From positions 1-48,314 of the forward strand of contig JAFYBZ010000029.1 in the NCBI GenBank assembly GCA_017539905.1: a DNA stretch of 48,314 bases, in the 5' to 3' direction. The notes beneath the pieces are model-generated. The model had not been told where the DNA came from. It made no database searches and was given only the letters and a program-made list of their open reading frames with translations. Position numbers and translations under genes: made by a program. Below are positions 27,096 to 36,683 of this stretch, in pieces. This stretch comes from Clostridia bacterium. GTDB taxonomy: Bacteria; Bacillota; Clostridia; TANB77; UBA1234. Within the stretch, counting starts at the first letter, position 1. Each line of letters opens with the position of its first letter.

Positions 27096-29876
27096 ATGAA
27101 AATTAGTGATTTAACAGATGAACAATTAAATAAAATTACTCCACTTATGGCTCAATATATAGAATCAAAAAAGGAATATAATGATTGTATTTTACTATAT
27201 AGAATAGGCGATTTTTATGAGATGTTTTTTGAGGACGCAGAAATAGCATCTCAGATTTGTGAACTTGTTTTGACAGGTAAAGATTGTGGACTAGATTTTA
27301 GGGCACCAATGTGTGGTATGCCTTTTCATAGCGTTGAAAGTTATATTCCAAGATTAGTAGCAAAGGGATATAAAGTTGCAATTTGTGAACAATTAGAAGA
27401 TGCATCACTTGCAAAAGGATTAGTTAAAAGAGATGTTATTCGTATTATTACACCAGGCACAGTTATTGAAACTAATATGCTTGATGAAAAAAAGAATAAT
27501 TATATAGCTGGAGTGTATAAAAAAGGTCTATCTTATGGATTTGCGTATTCAGATGTTTCAACGGGTGAGTTTTATGCAACGGAGATTACATCGGGAAATA
27601 ATTTTGGAAAGTTATTAAATGAAATTGCAAAAACACTTCCAAAAGAATTAGTTATAAATAAAGAGATGTTTGATGATTGCAATAATTTTAAAAATCTTAA
27701 AGAGAGATTTGAAGTATTTAGCACAGTAATTAATTTGCCCGAAGAAATTGAAAAAGCAGATTCTGTAAGTGAGTATGTATCAAAGAATGGTGGCAATAAT
27801 TCTGCATTAGATGAATACTTAAATGAATCACAAAAAGAGTTAATGCAGAATAACACAGATAGCATTAAATTGAAGGATAAAAACACAAATTTGTTTCAAG
27901 AAAATAGAGCACCAAATAATATACTAAATGCAGATGACTTTGATAAATTAACTAAGTTAAAGTATGCTTCAAAGGCCGCTCTTGCATTAATAAAATATAT
28001 TAAAGAAACACAAAAAATCGACTTAACACATATTAATAAGATTAATTTATATAATGTTGAAAAATATATGACATTAGATAGTATTGCAAGAAGAAATCTA
28101 GAACTTACTGAAACTATTCGTGATAGAAATAAAAAAGGAAGTCTTCTTTGGGTATTAGATAAAACTTCAACTTCAATGGGTGGAAGACTACTTAGAAAGT
28201 GGGTAGAGGAGCCACTATTAGACATTGATGAAATTAACCTTAGATTAGATGCTGTTGAAGAATTAAAAGATAATTTAATGCTTAGAGAAGAGATTAAAGA
28301 AAATCTAAAAAAGGTTTATGACATTGAAAGACTTGCAGGAAAAATTGCATATGGAACTGTAAACGCAAGAGAATTAGTTACACTTAAGAATTCTTTATCT
28401 CAAATTCCTGCGCTTAAAGCCTTGATTAAAGATGCAAAATCAAAAGAATTACAAATCATTTATAATGAAATAGATGAATTAAAAGATATATATAAATTAA
28501 TTGATGATGCGATAGTTGATGATCCTCCAATTTCAGTTAAAGAAGGTGGAATAATTAAACCAACTTACTCAAAAGAAATTGGTGAATATATCATGGCAGC
28601 ACGTGATGGAAAGCAATGGGTTGCAAATCTCGAAGCAAAAGAGAGAGAATTGACTGGCATTAAAAATCTAAAAGTAGGATACAACAAAGTATTCGGATAT
28701 TACATTGAAGTATCAAAAGGTAATGTTGGAAATGTTCCTGAAGATAGATACATTAGAAAACAAACTTTGACAACAGGTGAAAGATACATTACTGAAGAAC
28801 TAAAGAATATGGAAGGTATTATTTTAGGTGCACAAGAAAAAACAATTTATTTAGAGTATGAACTATTTGTAAAAATAAGAAACGAAATTACAAAAGACAT
28901 AAAGAGACTACAAGACACAGCAACAGCTGTTGCTACTTTAGATACATTGAATTCGTTTGCTGATGTTGCTGAAGAAAACAATTATTCAAAGCCAACACTA
29001 ACAGATGATGAAACAATCAGAATATCAAATGGAAGACATCCAGTAGTGGAAAAGCTAATTCCTTCTGGAAGCTTTGTTCCAAATGATACTTTGTTAGATA
29101 TCAATGAAAATAGAATAAATGTAATTACTGGCCCTAATATGGCTGGTAAGTCAACTTATATGAGGCAAGTTGCATTAATTTGTTTAATGGCACAAATAGG
29201 AAGTTTTGTATCAGCAGATGATGCAACAATCGGAATTGTTGATAGAATATTTACTCGTGTTGGTGCATCAGATGATTTATCTACAGGCCAATCAACATTT
29301 ATGGTTGAAATGAGTGAGGTAGCTAACATTTTAAACAATGCAACGTGTAAAAGTTTATTGATTCTTGATGAGATTGGTAGAGGAACATCAACATATGATG
29401 GTCTATCAATTGCATGGAGTACAGTGGAATACATTGCTAACAAAGAAAAAATAGGAGCTAGAACTTTATTTGCAACACACTATCATGAATTAACAGAATT
29501 AGAAGATAAAGTTGAAGGGGTAAAGAATTATTGTATTGCAGTTAAGGAAAAAGGCGAAGACGTTATATTCCTTCGTAAGATTATTGAAGGAGGAGCAGAT
29601 GAGAGCTATGGTGTTCATGTTGCAAAATTAGCTGGAATACCAAATACTGTAATTACAAGAGCAAACAAAATTTTGAAAGATTTAAAAGAGCAAAATTTTG
29701 TATATGAAGCAAACAATAACAAGGTAAAACAAGAAGCAGTACCAACATTTGGACAAATGGATTTGTATAATTATAGACTTGGAGAAATCGCAGAAGAATT
29801 AGAAAAAGTTAATCTAGATGAATTAACTCCAATAAATGCATTAAATATTTTGGCAAAGATGAAAGGAAAACTATAA
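27096..29876 (+). CDS. mutS: DNA mismatch repair protein MutS
   Basis: The product (926 residues) recognises mismatches and signals through MutL. The mismatch-probing F40-Y-E42 motif is in the N-terminal domain. The ABC-type ATPase has Walker A GPNMAGKST (from residue 679), DDLSTGQSTFMVEM signature and Walker B/D-loop DEIGRGTSTYDG (from 758), then TLFATHYHELTELE. It is about 50-70 residues longer than the usual MutS; the extra length appears as an Asn/Lys-rich insert around residues 225-270 in the connector region. The start is the ATG after GAGGTAAG. It is 13 bases before mutL. Confidence 0.97.
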   Translation: MKISDLTDEQLNKITPLMAQYIESKKEYNDCILLYRIGDFYEMFFEDAEIASQICELVLTGKDCGLDFRAPMCGMPFHSVESYIPRLVAKGYKVAICEQLEDASLAKGLVKRDVIRIITPGTVIETNMLDEKKNNYIAGVYKKGLSYGFAYSDVSTGEFYATEITSGNNFGKLLNEIAKTLPKELVINKEMFDDCNNFKNLKERFEVFSTVINLPEEIEKADSVSEYVSKNGGNNSALDEYLNESQKELMQNNTDSIKLKDKNTNLFQENRAPNNILNADDFDKLTKLKYASKAALALIKYIKETQKIDLTHINKINLYNVEKYMTLDSIARRNLELTETIRDRNKKGSLLWVLDKTSTSMGGRLLRKWVEEPLLDIDEINLRLDAVEELKDNLMLREEIKENLKKVYDIERLAGKIAYGTVNARELVTLKNSLSQIPALKALIKDAKSKELQIIYNEIDELKDIYKLIDDAIVDDPPISVKEGGIIKPTYSKEIGEYIMAARDGKQWVANLEAKERELTGIKNLKVGYNKVFGYYIEVSKGNVGNVPEDRYIRKQTLTTGERYITEELKNMEGIILGAQEKTIYLEYELFVKIRNEITKDIKRLQDTATAVATLDTLNSFADVAEENNYSKPTLTDDETIRISNGRHPVVEKLIPSGSFVPNDTLLDINENRINVITGPNMAGKSTYMRQVALICLMAQIGSFVSADDATIGIVDRIFTRVGASDDLSTGQSTFMVEMSEVANILNNATCKSLLILDEIGRGTSTYDGLSIAWSTVEYIANKEKIGARTLFATHYHELTELEDKVEGVKNYCIAVKEKGEDVIFLRKIIEGGADESYGVHVAKLAGIPNTVITRANKILKDLKEQNFVYEANNNKVKQEAVPTFGQMDLYNYRLGEIAEELEKVNLDELTPINALNILAKMKGKL

Positions 29877-29889
29877 GGAGGTACAAAAG

Positions 29890-32139
29890 ATGGGAAGTAT
29901 TGTTCTATTAGATGAGCAAACGATTAACCAAATAGCTGCAGGTGAAGTAATTGAAAGGCCTGCAAATGTTGTTAAAGAAATGTGTGAAAATTCAATTGAT
30001 GCTGGTGCTACTTCAATTTCTGTTGAAATTGAGAATGGTGGAATATCATTAATTAGAATTACAGATAACGGAAAAGGTATTGCACCAGATGATATAGAAA
30101 TGGCATTTGAAAGACATGCTACTTCTAAAATTCGTAGAGTAGAAGATCTTATGAGAATTTCTACTATGGGATTTAGAGGTGAAGCTTTAGCTTCAATTGC
30201 ATCTATTTCAAAAGTTGAGGTAGTTACTAAAACTAGAGACAATGACACAGGTATTAAGGTACGTGTTGAAAATGGTGAAGTGATTTCTAAAGAAGAATGT
30301 GGTGCACCAGTTGGAACAACAATTACAGTTAATGAATTATTTTACAATACTCCTGTTAGGTATAAATTCTTAAAAAAAGATTTCACTGAAGGAGGCTACA
30401 TCGAAGATATAGTCTCTAAACTTGCTTTAGTACATCCAGAGATTTCTTTCAAACTTGTAAATAATAAAAAAGTTGTTTTAAAGACAGCAGGTAATGGTGA
30501 TTTGAAATCAGTTATTTTTAGCGTTTACGGAAAAGATGTTGCTAATAATATAATTGATGTTGATACGGAGCATGAAGGATATCATATTAAAGGTGTTATT
30601 GGAAAACCTGAAATATCAAGATCTAATAGATCAAATCAAGTATTCTTTGTAAATGGAAGAAATATTAGAGATAAAATGCTTTCTACAGCAGTTGAAAAAG
30701 CATATGGAACATTGCTACATGAGGGAAGATTTGCATTTTGCGTTTTAAATATAGAAATGAATCCAGAGCTAGTTGATGTTAATGTGCATCCTGCCAAGTT
30801 GGAAGTAAGATTTCAAGAAGAAAGCAAGATTTTTAGTGCAATGAATCTTGCTATTAAGAGTGCGCTATTCTCAGAAGATTTAACAGTTAAAGACAATAGT
30901 GAGAATTTAGATTTAACCAAAGAAGAGCACAAGAGTACATATAATGAAAAAGGATTCTTTGATTATAATAGACCTTCAAAAGAAGAAATTGCTTCTAAGA
31001 AGGAAGAAAAAGAAGAAATCATAGAAGAAGTTTCAGAAGAAAAGCAAGAAGATGTCAAAGAAGAAAAAGAAACAGTAGATATGAAAATTGAAATATCTGA
31101 AATTCCAAACAACGTTGTGTCTTTAGATTTCAAAAAAGAAATGGGAATGTTTAGAGACGAAAGTGCTCTAAAAGAAGACAATATAGAATATGATACATCT
31201 AATGAATCTGATGAAGATTTTAGTATGTCTAAATTAGATTTTAGCAAAAAGGATGAAAGAGTAGATTTAAGCAAATTCGATTTATCAGATGATGATTTCA
31301 AAACTGAACCAGATAAAGATAATAATGAAGAACCAAAAAGAGAACTTACAGAACAAGAAGAAAAAGAAGCGTATTTAAGAAGAGAAAAATTATTTAGATC
31401 AGAAGATAATGATAGTATTGGCACAAGAACTGATATACCAAATGTTAACAAAGAAGAAGACATTACAAAACTTGGTATAAAAGCAGAACCATTGAGTAAG
31501 GATTCTCAGGAAAATATTTTAAACGCATTGTTGTCAGCTAGTGAGGAAAATGAAAAGCCAGAATATCAAATTATTGGCGTTGGATTTTTAACATATATTT
31601 TTGTTCAAATTGGAAATGAGATTTATATATTTGATCAACACGCTGCTCATGAAAGAGTTTTATATGAAAGAGTAAAAAAGAATTATTATAAAGATGGTGG
31701 TAAAGAATCTCAAATGTTGTTGCTTCCAGATGTATTAGAATTATCTAAGAAAGATATGAAAGCTGTATTAGATAATATAGAAATGTTTAAGAGCGCTGGC
31801 TTTGAATTAGAAGAATTTGGTGAGAACACAATTAGACTAGTTGGTGTTCCAGATATTTGTTATGACATGGATACAAAAGAATTATTCATGGATTTAATAG
31901 ATGGAATTGATATTAATAATAAAACAACGGCTGAAGAAGTTGAAAATAGATTTTTGGCAACAGTAGCATGTAAAGCAGCTGTAAAAGCAAATATGAAGTT
32001 GTCTCACGAAGAGATTAAGACTTTATTTGATGAGTTGCTAACTCTAGAAAATCCTTTTACATGTCCGCATGGAAGACCTACAGCAATAAGATTAACTAGA
32101 GACGAGATTGAAAAGAAGTTTAAACGCAAAGGATTTTAA
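29890..32139 (+). CDS. mutL: DNA mismatch repair endonuclease MutL
   Basis: The product (749 residues) has the GHKL ATPase motifs (NQIAAGEVIERPANVVKE, ENSIDAGA, DNGKGI, MGFRGEALASI) and a C-terminal nuclease domain. The metal-binding nuclease motif DQHAAHERVLYE lies at 582-593, with ACKAAVKA and CPHGRPT following, so this is the nicking type found in bacteria without MutH. Between the domains is a very acidic, Glu/Lys/Asp-rich linker (about residues 345-550), longer than average. The start follows AGGAGGT. It forms an operon with mutS and miaA. Confidence 0.97.
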   Translation: MGSIVLLDEQTINQIAAGEVIERPANVVKEMCENSIDAGATSISVEIENGGISLIRITDNGKGIAPDDIEMAFERHATSKIRRVEDLMRISTMGFRGEALASIASISKVEVVTKTRDNDTGIKVRVENGEVISKEECGAPVGTTITVNELFYNTPVRYKFLKKDFTEGGYIEDIVSKLALVHPEISFKLVNNKKVVLKTAGNGDLKSVIFSVYGKDVANNIIDVDTEHEGYHIKGVIGKPEISRSNRSNQVFFVNGRNIRDKMLSTAVEKAYGTLLHEGRFAFCVLNIEMNPELVDVNVHPAKLEVRFQEESKIFSAMNLAIKSALFSEDLTVKDNSENLDLTKEEHKSTYNEKGFFDYNRPSKEEIASKKEEKEEIIEEVSEEKQEDVKEEKETVDMKIEISEIPNNVVSLDFKKEMGMFRDESALKEDNIEYDTSNESDEDFSMSKLDFSKKDERVDLSKFDLSDDDFKTEPDKDNNEEPKRELTEQEEKEAYLRREKLFRSEDNDSIGTRTDIPNVNKEEDITKLGIKAEPLSKDSQENILNALLSASEENEKPEYQIIGVGFLTYIFVQIGNEIYIFDQHAAHERVLYERVKKNYYKDGGKESQMLLLPDVLELSKKDMKAVLDNIEMFKSAGFELEEFGENTIRLVGVPDICYDMDTKELFMDLIDGIDINNKTTAEEVENRFLATVACKAAVKANMKLSHEEIKTLFDELLTLENPFTCPHGRPTAIRLTRDEIEKKFKRKGF

Positions 32140-32167
32140 TAATATTATTTGAAAGGAGATGCAGTAA

Positions 32168-33096
32168 TTGAACAATAGGGTAATTGTTATATGTGGACCA
32201 ACTGCATCTCGGAAAATCTTCTTTGCGGGATTGAACTTGCTAAAAGATTAGATGGAGAAATCATTTCCGCAGACTCAATGCAAATTTATAAGGAGATGAA
32301 TATAGGAACTGCAAAAGTAACTCCGGAAGAAATGCAAGGCGTTCCACATCATTTAATTGATTTTGTTAATCCGAATGAAGAATATAATGTCTCAATGTAT
32401 AAGGAAGATGCATGTAAAAAAATTGATGAAATATTAGGTAAAGGTAAAGTGCCTATAATAGTTGGCGGAACGGGACTTTACATTGATACATTAATTAATG
32501 GGATTGAATTTTCTGAGATTGAAAATGATGATGACTATAGAAAAGAATTAGAAAATATTATTAATAATAATGAAAATGGAAAAGACATTGTTTTTGAAAA
32601 ATTAGTTAAAATAGATCCAGAATCTGCAAGCAAAATTGATAAAAATAATACTAGAAGAATTATTAGGGCTTTAGAGATTTATAAAGTTACTGGAAAGACA
32701 AAGTCACAAATAGATAAAGAATCTATTAAAGGATCAAAACACAACTTTTTGGTTTTTGGAATTGATGTTGATAGAGATATCCTTTATGAAAGAATAAATA
32801 TTAGAGTAGATAAGATGATAGATTCAGGATTGGTTGATGAAGTAAAAAATATCACTTCAAAATATGTTTTATCTAAAACTGCACTTCAAGCTTTGGGGTA
32901 CAAAGAAGTAATAGAATACTTTGATAACAAAATTTCATATGAAGAAATGGTAGAAAAGGTAAAACAAGAATCTAGAAGATATGCAAAGAGACAAATGACA
33001 TGGTTTAGACATATAAATGATATCGTTTGGCTTAGTAATTTAAGCCAAGATGAAATGGTAGATAAAATAATTATGATGTACGAAGGGGATGAGTAA
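32168..33096 (+). CDS. miaA: tRNA dimethylallyltransferase MiaA, requiring two +1 shifts
   Basis: MiaA adds the isopentenyl group to A37 of tRNAs that read UNN codons. Translation starts at TTG 32168 after AAAGGAGATG and reads MNNRVIVICGPTAS; CGG follows at 32210. Skipping its C gives GKSSL; a second CGG follows at 32226, and skipping that C gives GIELAKRLDGEIISADSMQ and the rest of a normal MiaA. The restored P-loop GPTASGKSSLGIELAKRL is canonical and the total of 308 residues is normal. An ATG at 32191 opens the downstream frame, but would lack the P-loop and read a non-homologous lead-in. So two frame breaks 16 bases apart both obey the same CGG rule. Overlaps the next gene by 8 bases. Confidence 0.88.
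32207..32213 (+). other. +1 recoding site candidate 1 in miaA (TCT CGG A)
   Basis: C32210 is extra. Without it GGA encodes the Walker A glycine of GPTASGKS. Confidence 0.6.
32223..32229 (+). other. +1 recoding site candidate 2 in miaA (TTG CGG G)
   Basis: C32226 is extra. In the frame set by site 1 the codons are TTG CGG GAT TGA; without the C they become TTG GGG ATT GAA, joining the conserved IELAKRL helix. Confidence 0.58.
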
Positions 33097-34405
33097 TACG
33101 ACGGAATTAAAGAATAACACAAAACAAAATATTTTGTTTTTGGTTTTATCAATTGTTATAGTTTTGATTATTTATATATTATTTCAGTTTGTAAATTATT
33201 TGAATAAACCTAATAGCTATGTATTGGTTCAAAATGGTCGTATTACAAGCTTTGAAGACACAGTTGCATATGTTATTAGAGATGAAAAAATAATTGATAC
33301 ATCAGAGTATAGTGGCAAAAGAGAAAAAGTAGTTTTAGATGCTAATAGAGTTTCAAAAAATGGTTTGATTGCAAACTATACAAATGATGATTCAAAAAAC
33401 ATTGATGAGCAAATTGAAAAGATAGATATTGAACTTCAATCATTACTAGAAAAAGTTGGAACTGATAGATCACAAGAAGTTAAAAACTATGATAAAAAAA
33501 TAGAGGAACTTCTTTATAAAATGATTGAGAAAAAAGATAGTATTAGTGATTTAAAATCATATACTCAAGATATTTCAAATGAACTTGAAAAGAAAGCGAT
33601 TTTGATAGGAAAAAATAGTCACGATGATAGTATCAATAATTTGATAAAAGAAAGAATGGAATTAGAAAAAGATCATCAGAAGAATAAATCAGAATTAAGA
33701 GCTGAAACTGCTGGTCTTGTGTCATACAGAGTTGATGGTTATGAAGATACTTTGAATGATAGCTCATTTTCAAAGATATCTATAGATAAACTTTCAAACA
33801 TTAAATATGTAACAAATCAAATGGTACCAATAGATGATAATAAAGTTAAAATAATCAACAATTTTTATACATACTTAGCTGTAATTGCAAGCTCTGAAGA
33901 AAGTAAACAGCTTCATCTAAATGATACTGTAAAATATGCTTTAAATGGTGATTTATCTAATTATTATAAGGCTACAGTCCAGTACATTGCTAAAGAAGGC
34001 AACAAACAATTAATAATATTTAAAACAACAAATAACGTTGAGAAGTTATCTAAATATAGAAAAGTTAATATTGACCTTGTTTGGTGGGATTATGAAGGAA
34101 TTAAAGTTCCTACAAGTGCTATACATGAAAAGGAAATATTTGATAACGAAATAGAGGATATAGAGCAATTATCGGGAGATTCTGGAGAGCTTATTAATAC
34201 TAAACAAATTATTAATCAAGTTAAGGTTTTAGGAGTAACGGGTTATCCAAAGGATGTTTTTGTTAAGGTTAAAAATAGTGCAGGCGGATTCTCAATTATA
34301 GAGAATTATGAGGACCAGGAGCTACTGGATATGGGATTAACCAAAAGTTATGTAAACGATAGAGCAAAATTGAACCTATATGATAAGGTAATTGTTGAAA
34401 ATTAA
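33089..34405 (+). CDS. HlyD-like membrane-anchored protein
   Basis: This 438-residue protein has an N-terminal membrane helix (about residues 15-38), a biotinyl/lipoyl-like first half-strand region (VQNGRITSFEDTVAYVIRDE), a long coiled-coil hairpin (about 110-215, rich in Glu/Lys/Ile) and a beta-rich C-terminal part ending in DRAKLNLYDKVIVEN. This matches HlyD-type adaptor proteins common next to sepF in clostridia. No ABC transporter lies nearby, and its role there is unknown. The ATG overlaps the end of miaA and the GAAGGGG immediately before it is closely spaced, so translation may depend on coupling. Confidence 0.7.
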   Translation: MSNTTELKNNTKQNILFLVLSIVIVLIIYILFQFVNYLNKPNSYVLVQNGRITSFEDTVAYVIRDEKIIDTSEYSGKREKVVLDANRVSKNGLIANYTNDDSKNIDEQIEKIDIELQSLLEKVGTDRSQEVKNYDKKIEELLYKMIEKKDSISDLKSYTQDISNELEKKAILIGKNSHDDSINNLIKERMELEKDHQKNKSELRAETAGLVSYRVDGYEDTLNDSSFSKISIDKLSNIKYVTNQMVPIDDNKVKIINNFYTYLAVIASSEESKQLHLNDTVKYALNGDLSNYYKATVQYIAKEGNKQLIIFKTTNNVEKLSKYRKVNIDLVWWDYEGIKVPTSAIHEKEIFDNEIEDIEQLSGDSGELINTKQIINQVKVLGVTGYPKDVFVKVKNSAGGFSIIENYEDQELLDMGLTKSYVNDRAKLNLYDKVIVEN

Positions 34406-34463
34406 GTGCTTTTTACATTATTATTACGGGAATATTAAATAAAATTTTATTGATGTCTAGCAA

Positions 34464-34491
34464 TTGACAATAGTTTCAAAAATTATAAAAT
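34464..34491 (+). promoter_or_regulatory. promoter for sepF-divIVA
   Basis: TTGACA (34464-34469), a 16-bp spacer and TAAAAT (34486-34491) lie about 90 bases upstream of sepF. Confidence 0.7.
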
Positions 34492-34579
34492 AATAGTAGG
34501 ATTTATATTTATGCCCGGTCGAAAATGGGCATTACAAAAGACAAAAATCAATAATAAGTTTAGTAGGAGGTATTATTTA

Positions 34580-35047
34580 ATGGGAAGCGGAGTAATGAAC
34601 AAATTACAAAAATTATTAGGAATCGATCCTGAAGAAGGTTATGATGATGAAGAATATGAGGAAGTAGAAGATACTCCTGAAGAAGATAGAGAAACAAATA
34701 CTGGCTTAGGTTGGGGCAGAAAAAACAAAGTTGCTATGATGCCTGGCATGCAAAATGTTAGAGTTGTTATTTCTCAACCAAATAGTTATGAACAAGCTTC
34801 AGAGATTTGTGAACACCTTAAAGGTAAAAAATCTATTATTGTTAATTTAGAGTATGTTAACAAAGACGTTGCAAGACGTATAATTGATTTCATGAGTGGT
34901 GCTGTTTATGCATTAGATGGTAACATTCAAAAGATTTCAAATTCAATTTTCTTAATTGCTCCATACAATTATGAAATTACAAATGAAGTAATTAAAGAAC
35001 AAGTAAAAGAAAAAGCTGCAACTAATACAGTTTCTTGGATAAAATAA
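34580..35047 (+). CDS. sepF: cell division protein SepF
   Basis: SepF anchors FtsZ to the membrane in Gram-positive bacteria. The 155-residue protein starts MGSGVMNKLQKLLGIDPEEG, with the amphipathic membrane-binding helix, then an acidic linker, then the conserved SepF domain (NVRVVISQPNSYEQASEICEHL, KSIIVNLEYVNKDVARRIIDFMSGAVYALDG). The start is the ATG at 34580 after AGGAGG; a longer frame from 34511 lacks a ribosome-binding site. divIVA follows at 60 bases. Confidence 0.93.
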   Translation: MGSGVMNKLQKLLGIDPEEGYDDEEYEEVEDTPEEDRETNTGLGWGRKNKVAMMPGMQNVRVVISQPNSYEQASEICEHLKGKKSIIVNLEYVNKDVARRIIDFMSGAVYALDGNIQKISNSIFLIAPYNYEITNEVIKEQVKEKAATNTVSWIK

Positions 35048-35106
35048 TGAAGTTACATGTGGCGGCAGTTAATTGTTCGCCACTATTTTAATAAGGAGGT
35101 AGTAGT

Positions 35107-35565
35107 ATGATAACTCCACTAGATATTGAAAACAAAACTTTTTCAAAGCAAGCTATAAATGGATATAGCACACAAGAGGTGCATGAATTTATGGCAGAGC
35201 TTTTAAAAGATTATGAAAAAATTTATAAGGAAAACATTGAATACAAAGATAAGATTCAAGTTTTAAATCAAGGCATTCAACATTATAAAGCAATTGAGGA
35301 TACACTTCAAAATGCTTTAGTTGTTGCACAAGGTACTGCAGAAACAGTTAAAGCAAATGCCAAGGTAGAAGCTGATAATATCTTAAGAGAGGCAGAGCTT
35401 AGTGCTAGAAAATCTGTTGAAGATATTGGTCAAAGAGTATTAGAAAAACAATTAAAACTTGAAGAAACACAAAAGCAATTTGATGTTTATAAAGCTAAGA
35501 TGGAAGCATTATTAATATCTCAACTTGAACTTTTAAAAGATATTAATGCAGAAGATCAACTATAA
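35107..35565 (+). CDS. divIVA: DivIVA-family septum/pole protein
   Basis: The 152-residue protein starts MITPLDIENKTFSKQAINGY-S and continues EVHEFMAELLKDYEKIYKEN, the lipid-binding DivIVA N-terminus, followed by a long coiled coil. DivIVA/GpsB proteins mark curved membrane at septa and poles. The start follows AAGGAGGTAG. It pairs with sepF in the common Firmicute division cluster and ends at a terminator. Confidence 0.92.
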   Translation: MITPLDIENKTFSKQAINGYSTQEVHEFMAELLKDYEKIYKENIEYKDKIQVLNQGIQHYKAIEDTLQNALVVAQGTAETVKANAKVEADNILREAELSARKSVEDIGQRVLEKQLKLEETQKQFDVYKAKMEALLISQLELLKDINAEDQL

Positions 35566-35572
35566 TAATTAT

Positions 35573-35597
35573 GGCACCCTTTGGGTGCTATTTTTTT
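35573..35597 (+). terminator. terminator after divIVA
   Basis: GCACCC and GGGTGC flank a TTT loop and precede a run of seven Ts. Confidence 0.85.
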
Positions 35598-35618
35598 ATG
35601 AATTAATTGTGTTTTTTA

Positions 35619-35647
35619 TTGACGATAGAGCTAGTTTTAGAGATAAT
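35619..35647 (+). promoter_or_regulatory. promoter of the cyclophilin gene
   Basis: TTGACG (35619-35624), a 17-bp spacer and GATAAT (35642-35647). Confidence 0.7.
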
Positions 35648-35685
35648 TATATAGTACAAATTTACGAGAATAGGAAGGATAAAAT

Positions 35686-36567
35686 ATGAAAAAAGTATTA
35701 TTAATTACTTGTTGTATAGCTCTTGCATTTTCTTTATGTGCATGTGAAGAAGAAACAAAAAAGTCTAGTGGAGAAAAAAAGGCTACAACGACTTCAACAA
35801 CTGAGACAAAAAAGTCGAAGTATCCAACAGGCGATAAACTAGAAGGTGCCGATGTTGAATCACTTTTAAAACAATATGAATTAAGTGGAGATGAAATTTC
35901 AGTGGAAAAATTTGGAGATCCAGATAGATATAATAATGTTGAAAAGAATCCAATAGTAACAATGGAAATGGAAGATGGTGGAATAGTAAAAATCGAGCTA
36001 TATCCACAAATAGCACCTAATAGTGTTGAAAACTTTATTTCATTAATCAATAAGAATTTTTATGATGGAGTAATATTCCATAGAGTAATGCCAAACTTCA
36101 TGGCGCAAGGAGGAGATCCTGATGGTAATGGTACAGGTGGCCCTGGCTATGGAATAGTTGGTGAGTTTGCAGAAAATGGATATTCTAAAAACAATTTAGT
36201 TCATGACATAGGAGTTATTTCTATGGCAAGAGCAGATGATAAAGATAGCGCTGGTTCACAATTCTTTATTGTTACTTCTGAAGAATCAAAAGCATCTTTA
36301 GATGGAAAATACGCTGGATTTGGTAAAGTGTTAGAAGGCATGGAAGTAGTGTATAAAATAGTGAATTCTAAAGTAAGCCATACTACTGATGAATTCTATG
36401 AAGCGTATTTTGCAATGCTTGGAGGAGCAGAGCTTACTGCTAGCCAAAATGAAGCTATTATGGCATATCAAACTGGTACACTAGATAGACCAATTAATCC
36501 TCCAGTAATCAAGACAATGACAGTTGAGACATTTGGCGTAGAATATGGCGAACCAAACAAAAAATAA
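35686..36567 (+). CDS. lipoprotein cyclophilin-type peptidyl-prolyl isomerase
   Basis: The 293-residue product has a signal peptide ending in a lipobox (SLCAC, modified Cys about residue 20) and a Lys/Thr/Ser-rich linker, then a cyclophilin domain from about residue 85. Family motifs are VENFISLINKNFYDGVIFHRVMP, NFMAQGGDPDGNGTGGPGYG, SMARADDKDSAGSQFFI and GKYAGFGKV. It likely assists folding of exported proteins at the outer face of the membrane. An insert near residues 240-270 is longer than in the shortest bacterial cyclophilins. It is monocistronic. Confidence 0.93.
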   Translation: MKKVLLITCCIALAFSLCACEEETKKSSGEKKATTTSTTETKKSKYPTGDKLEGADVESLLKQYELSGDEISVEKFGDPDRYNNVEKNPIVTMEMEDGGIVKIELYPQIAPNSVENFISLINKNFYDGVIFHRVMPNFMAQGGDPDGNGTGGPGYGIVGEFAENGYSKNNLVHDIGVISMARADDKDSAGSQFFIVTSEESKASLDGKYAGFGKVLEGMEVVYKIVNSKVSHTTDEFYEAYFAMLGGAELTASQNEAIMAYQTGTLDRPINPPVIKTMTVETFGVEYGEPNKK

Positions 36568-36583
36568 AAGTTACATAATTCAA

Positions 36584-36613
36584 AAAAGAAGAGCGGAAGT
36601 TCTTCTTTTTTTG
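36584..36613 (+). terminator. terminator
   Basis: AAGAAGA and TCTTCTT form a short stem followed by a T-run. Confidence 0.7.
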
Positions 36614-36683
36614 TTTGTTCGGTTTTTTTTTGAGAGCTGTTATATTATAATTTACTTGTAATCTTGTTTAAAGGAGAATTTTT

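Noticed and set aside
30963..31463. Antisense open frame in mutL
   Set aside because: It mirrors the acidic low-complexity linker of mutL on the other strand, has no ribosome-binding site and gives a serine-rich artefact.
32191..33096. MiaA starting at the ATG 32191
   Set aside because: It loses the ATP-binding P-loop and has a non-homologous first dozen residues; the true start region with a good ribosome-binding site lies at 32168 in a shifted frame.
34511..34579. N-terminal extension of SepF
   Set aside because: AGGAGG with correct spacing points to the ATG at 34580, which matches the family N-terminus.
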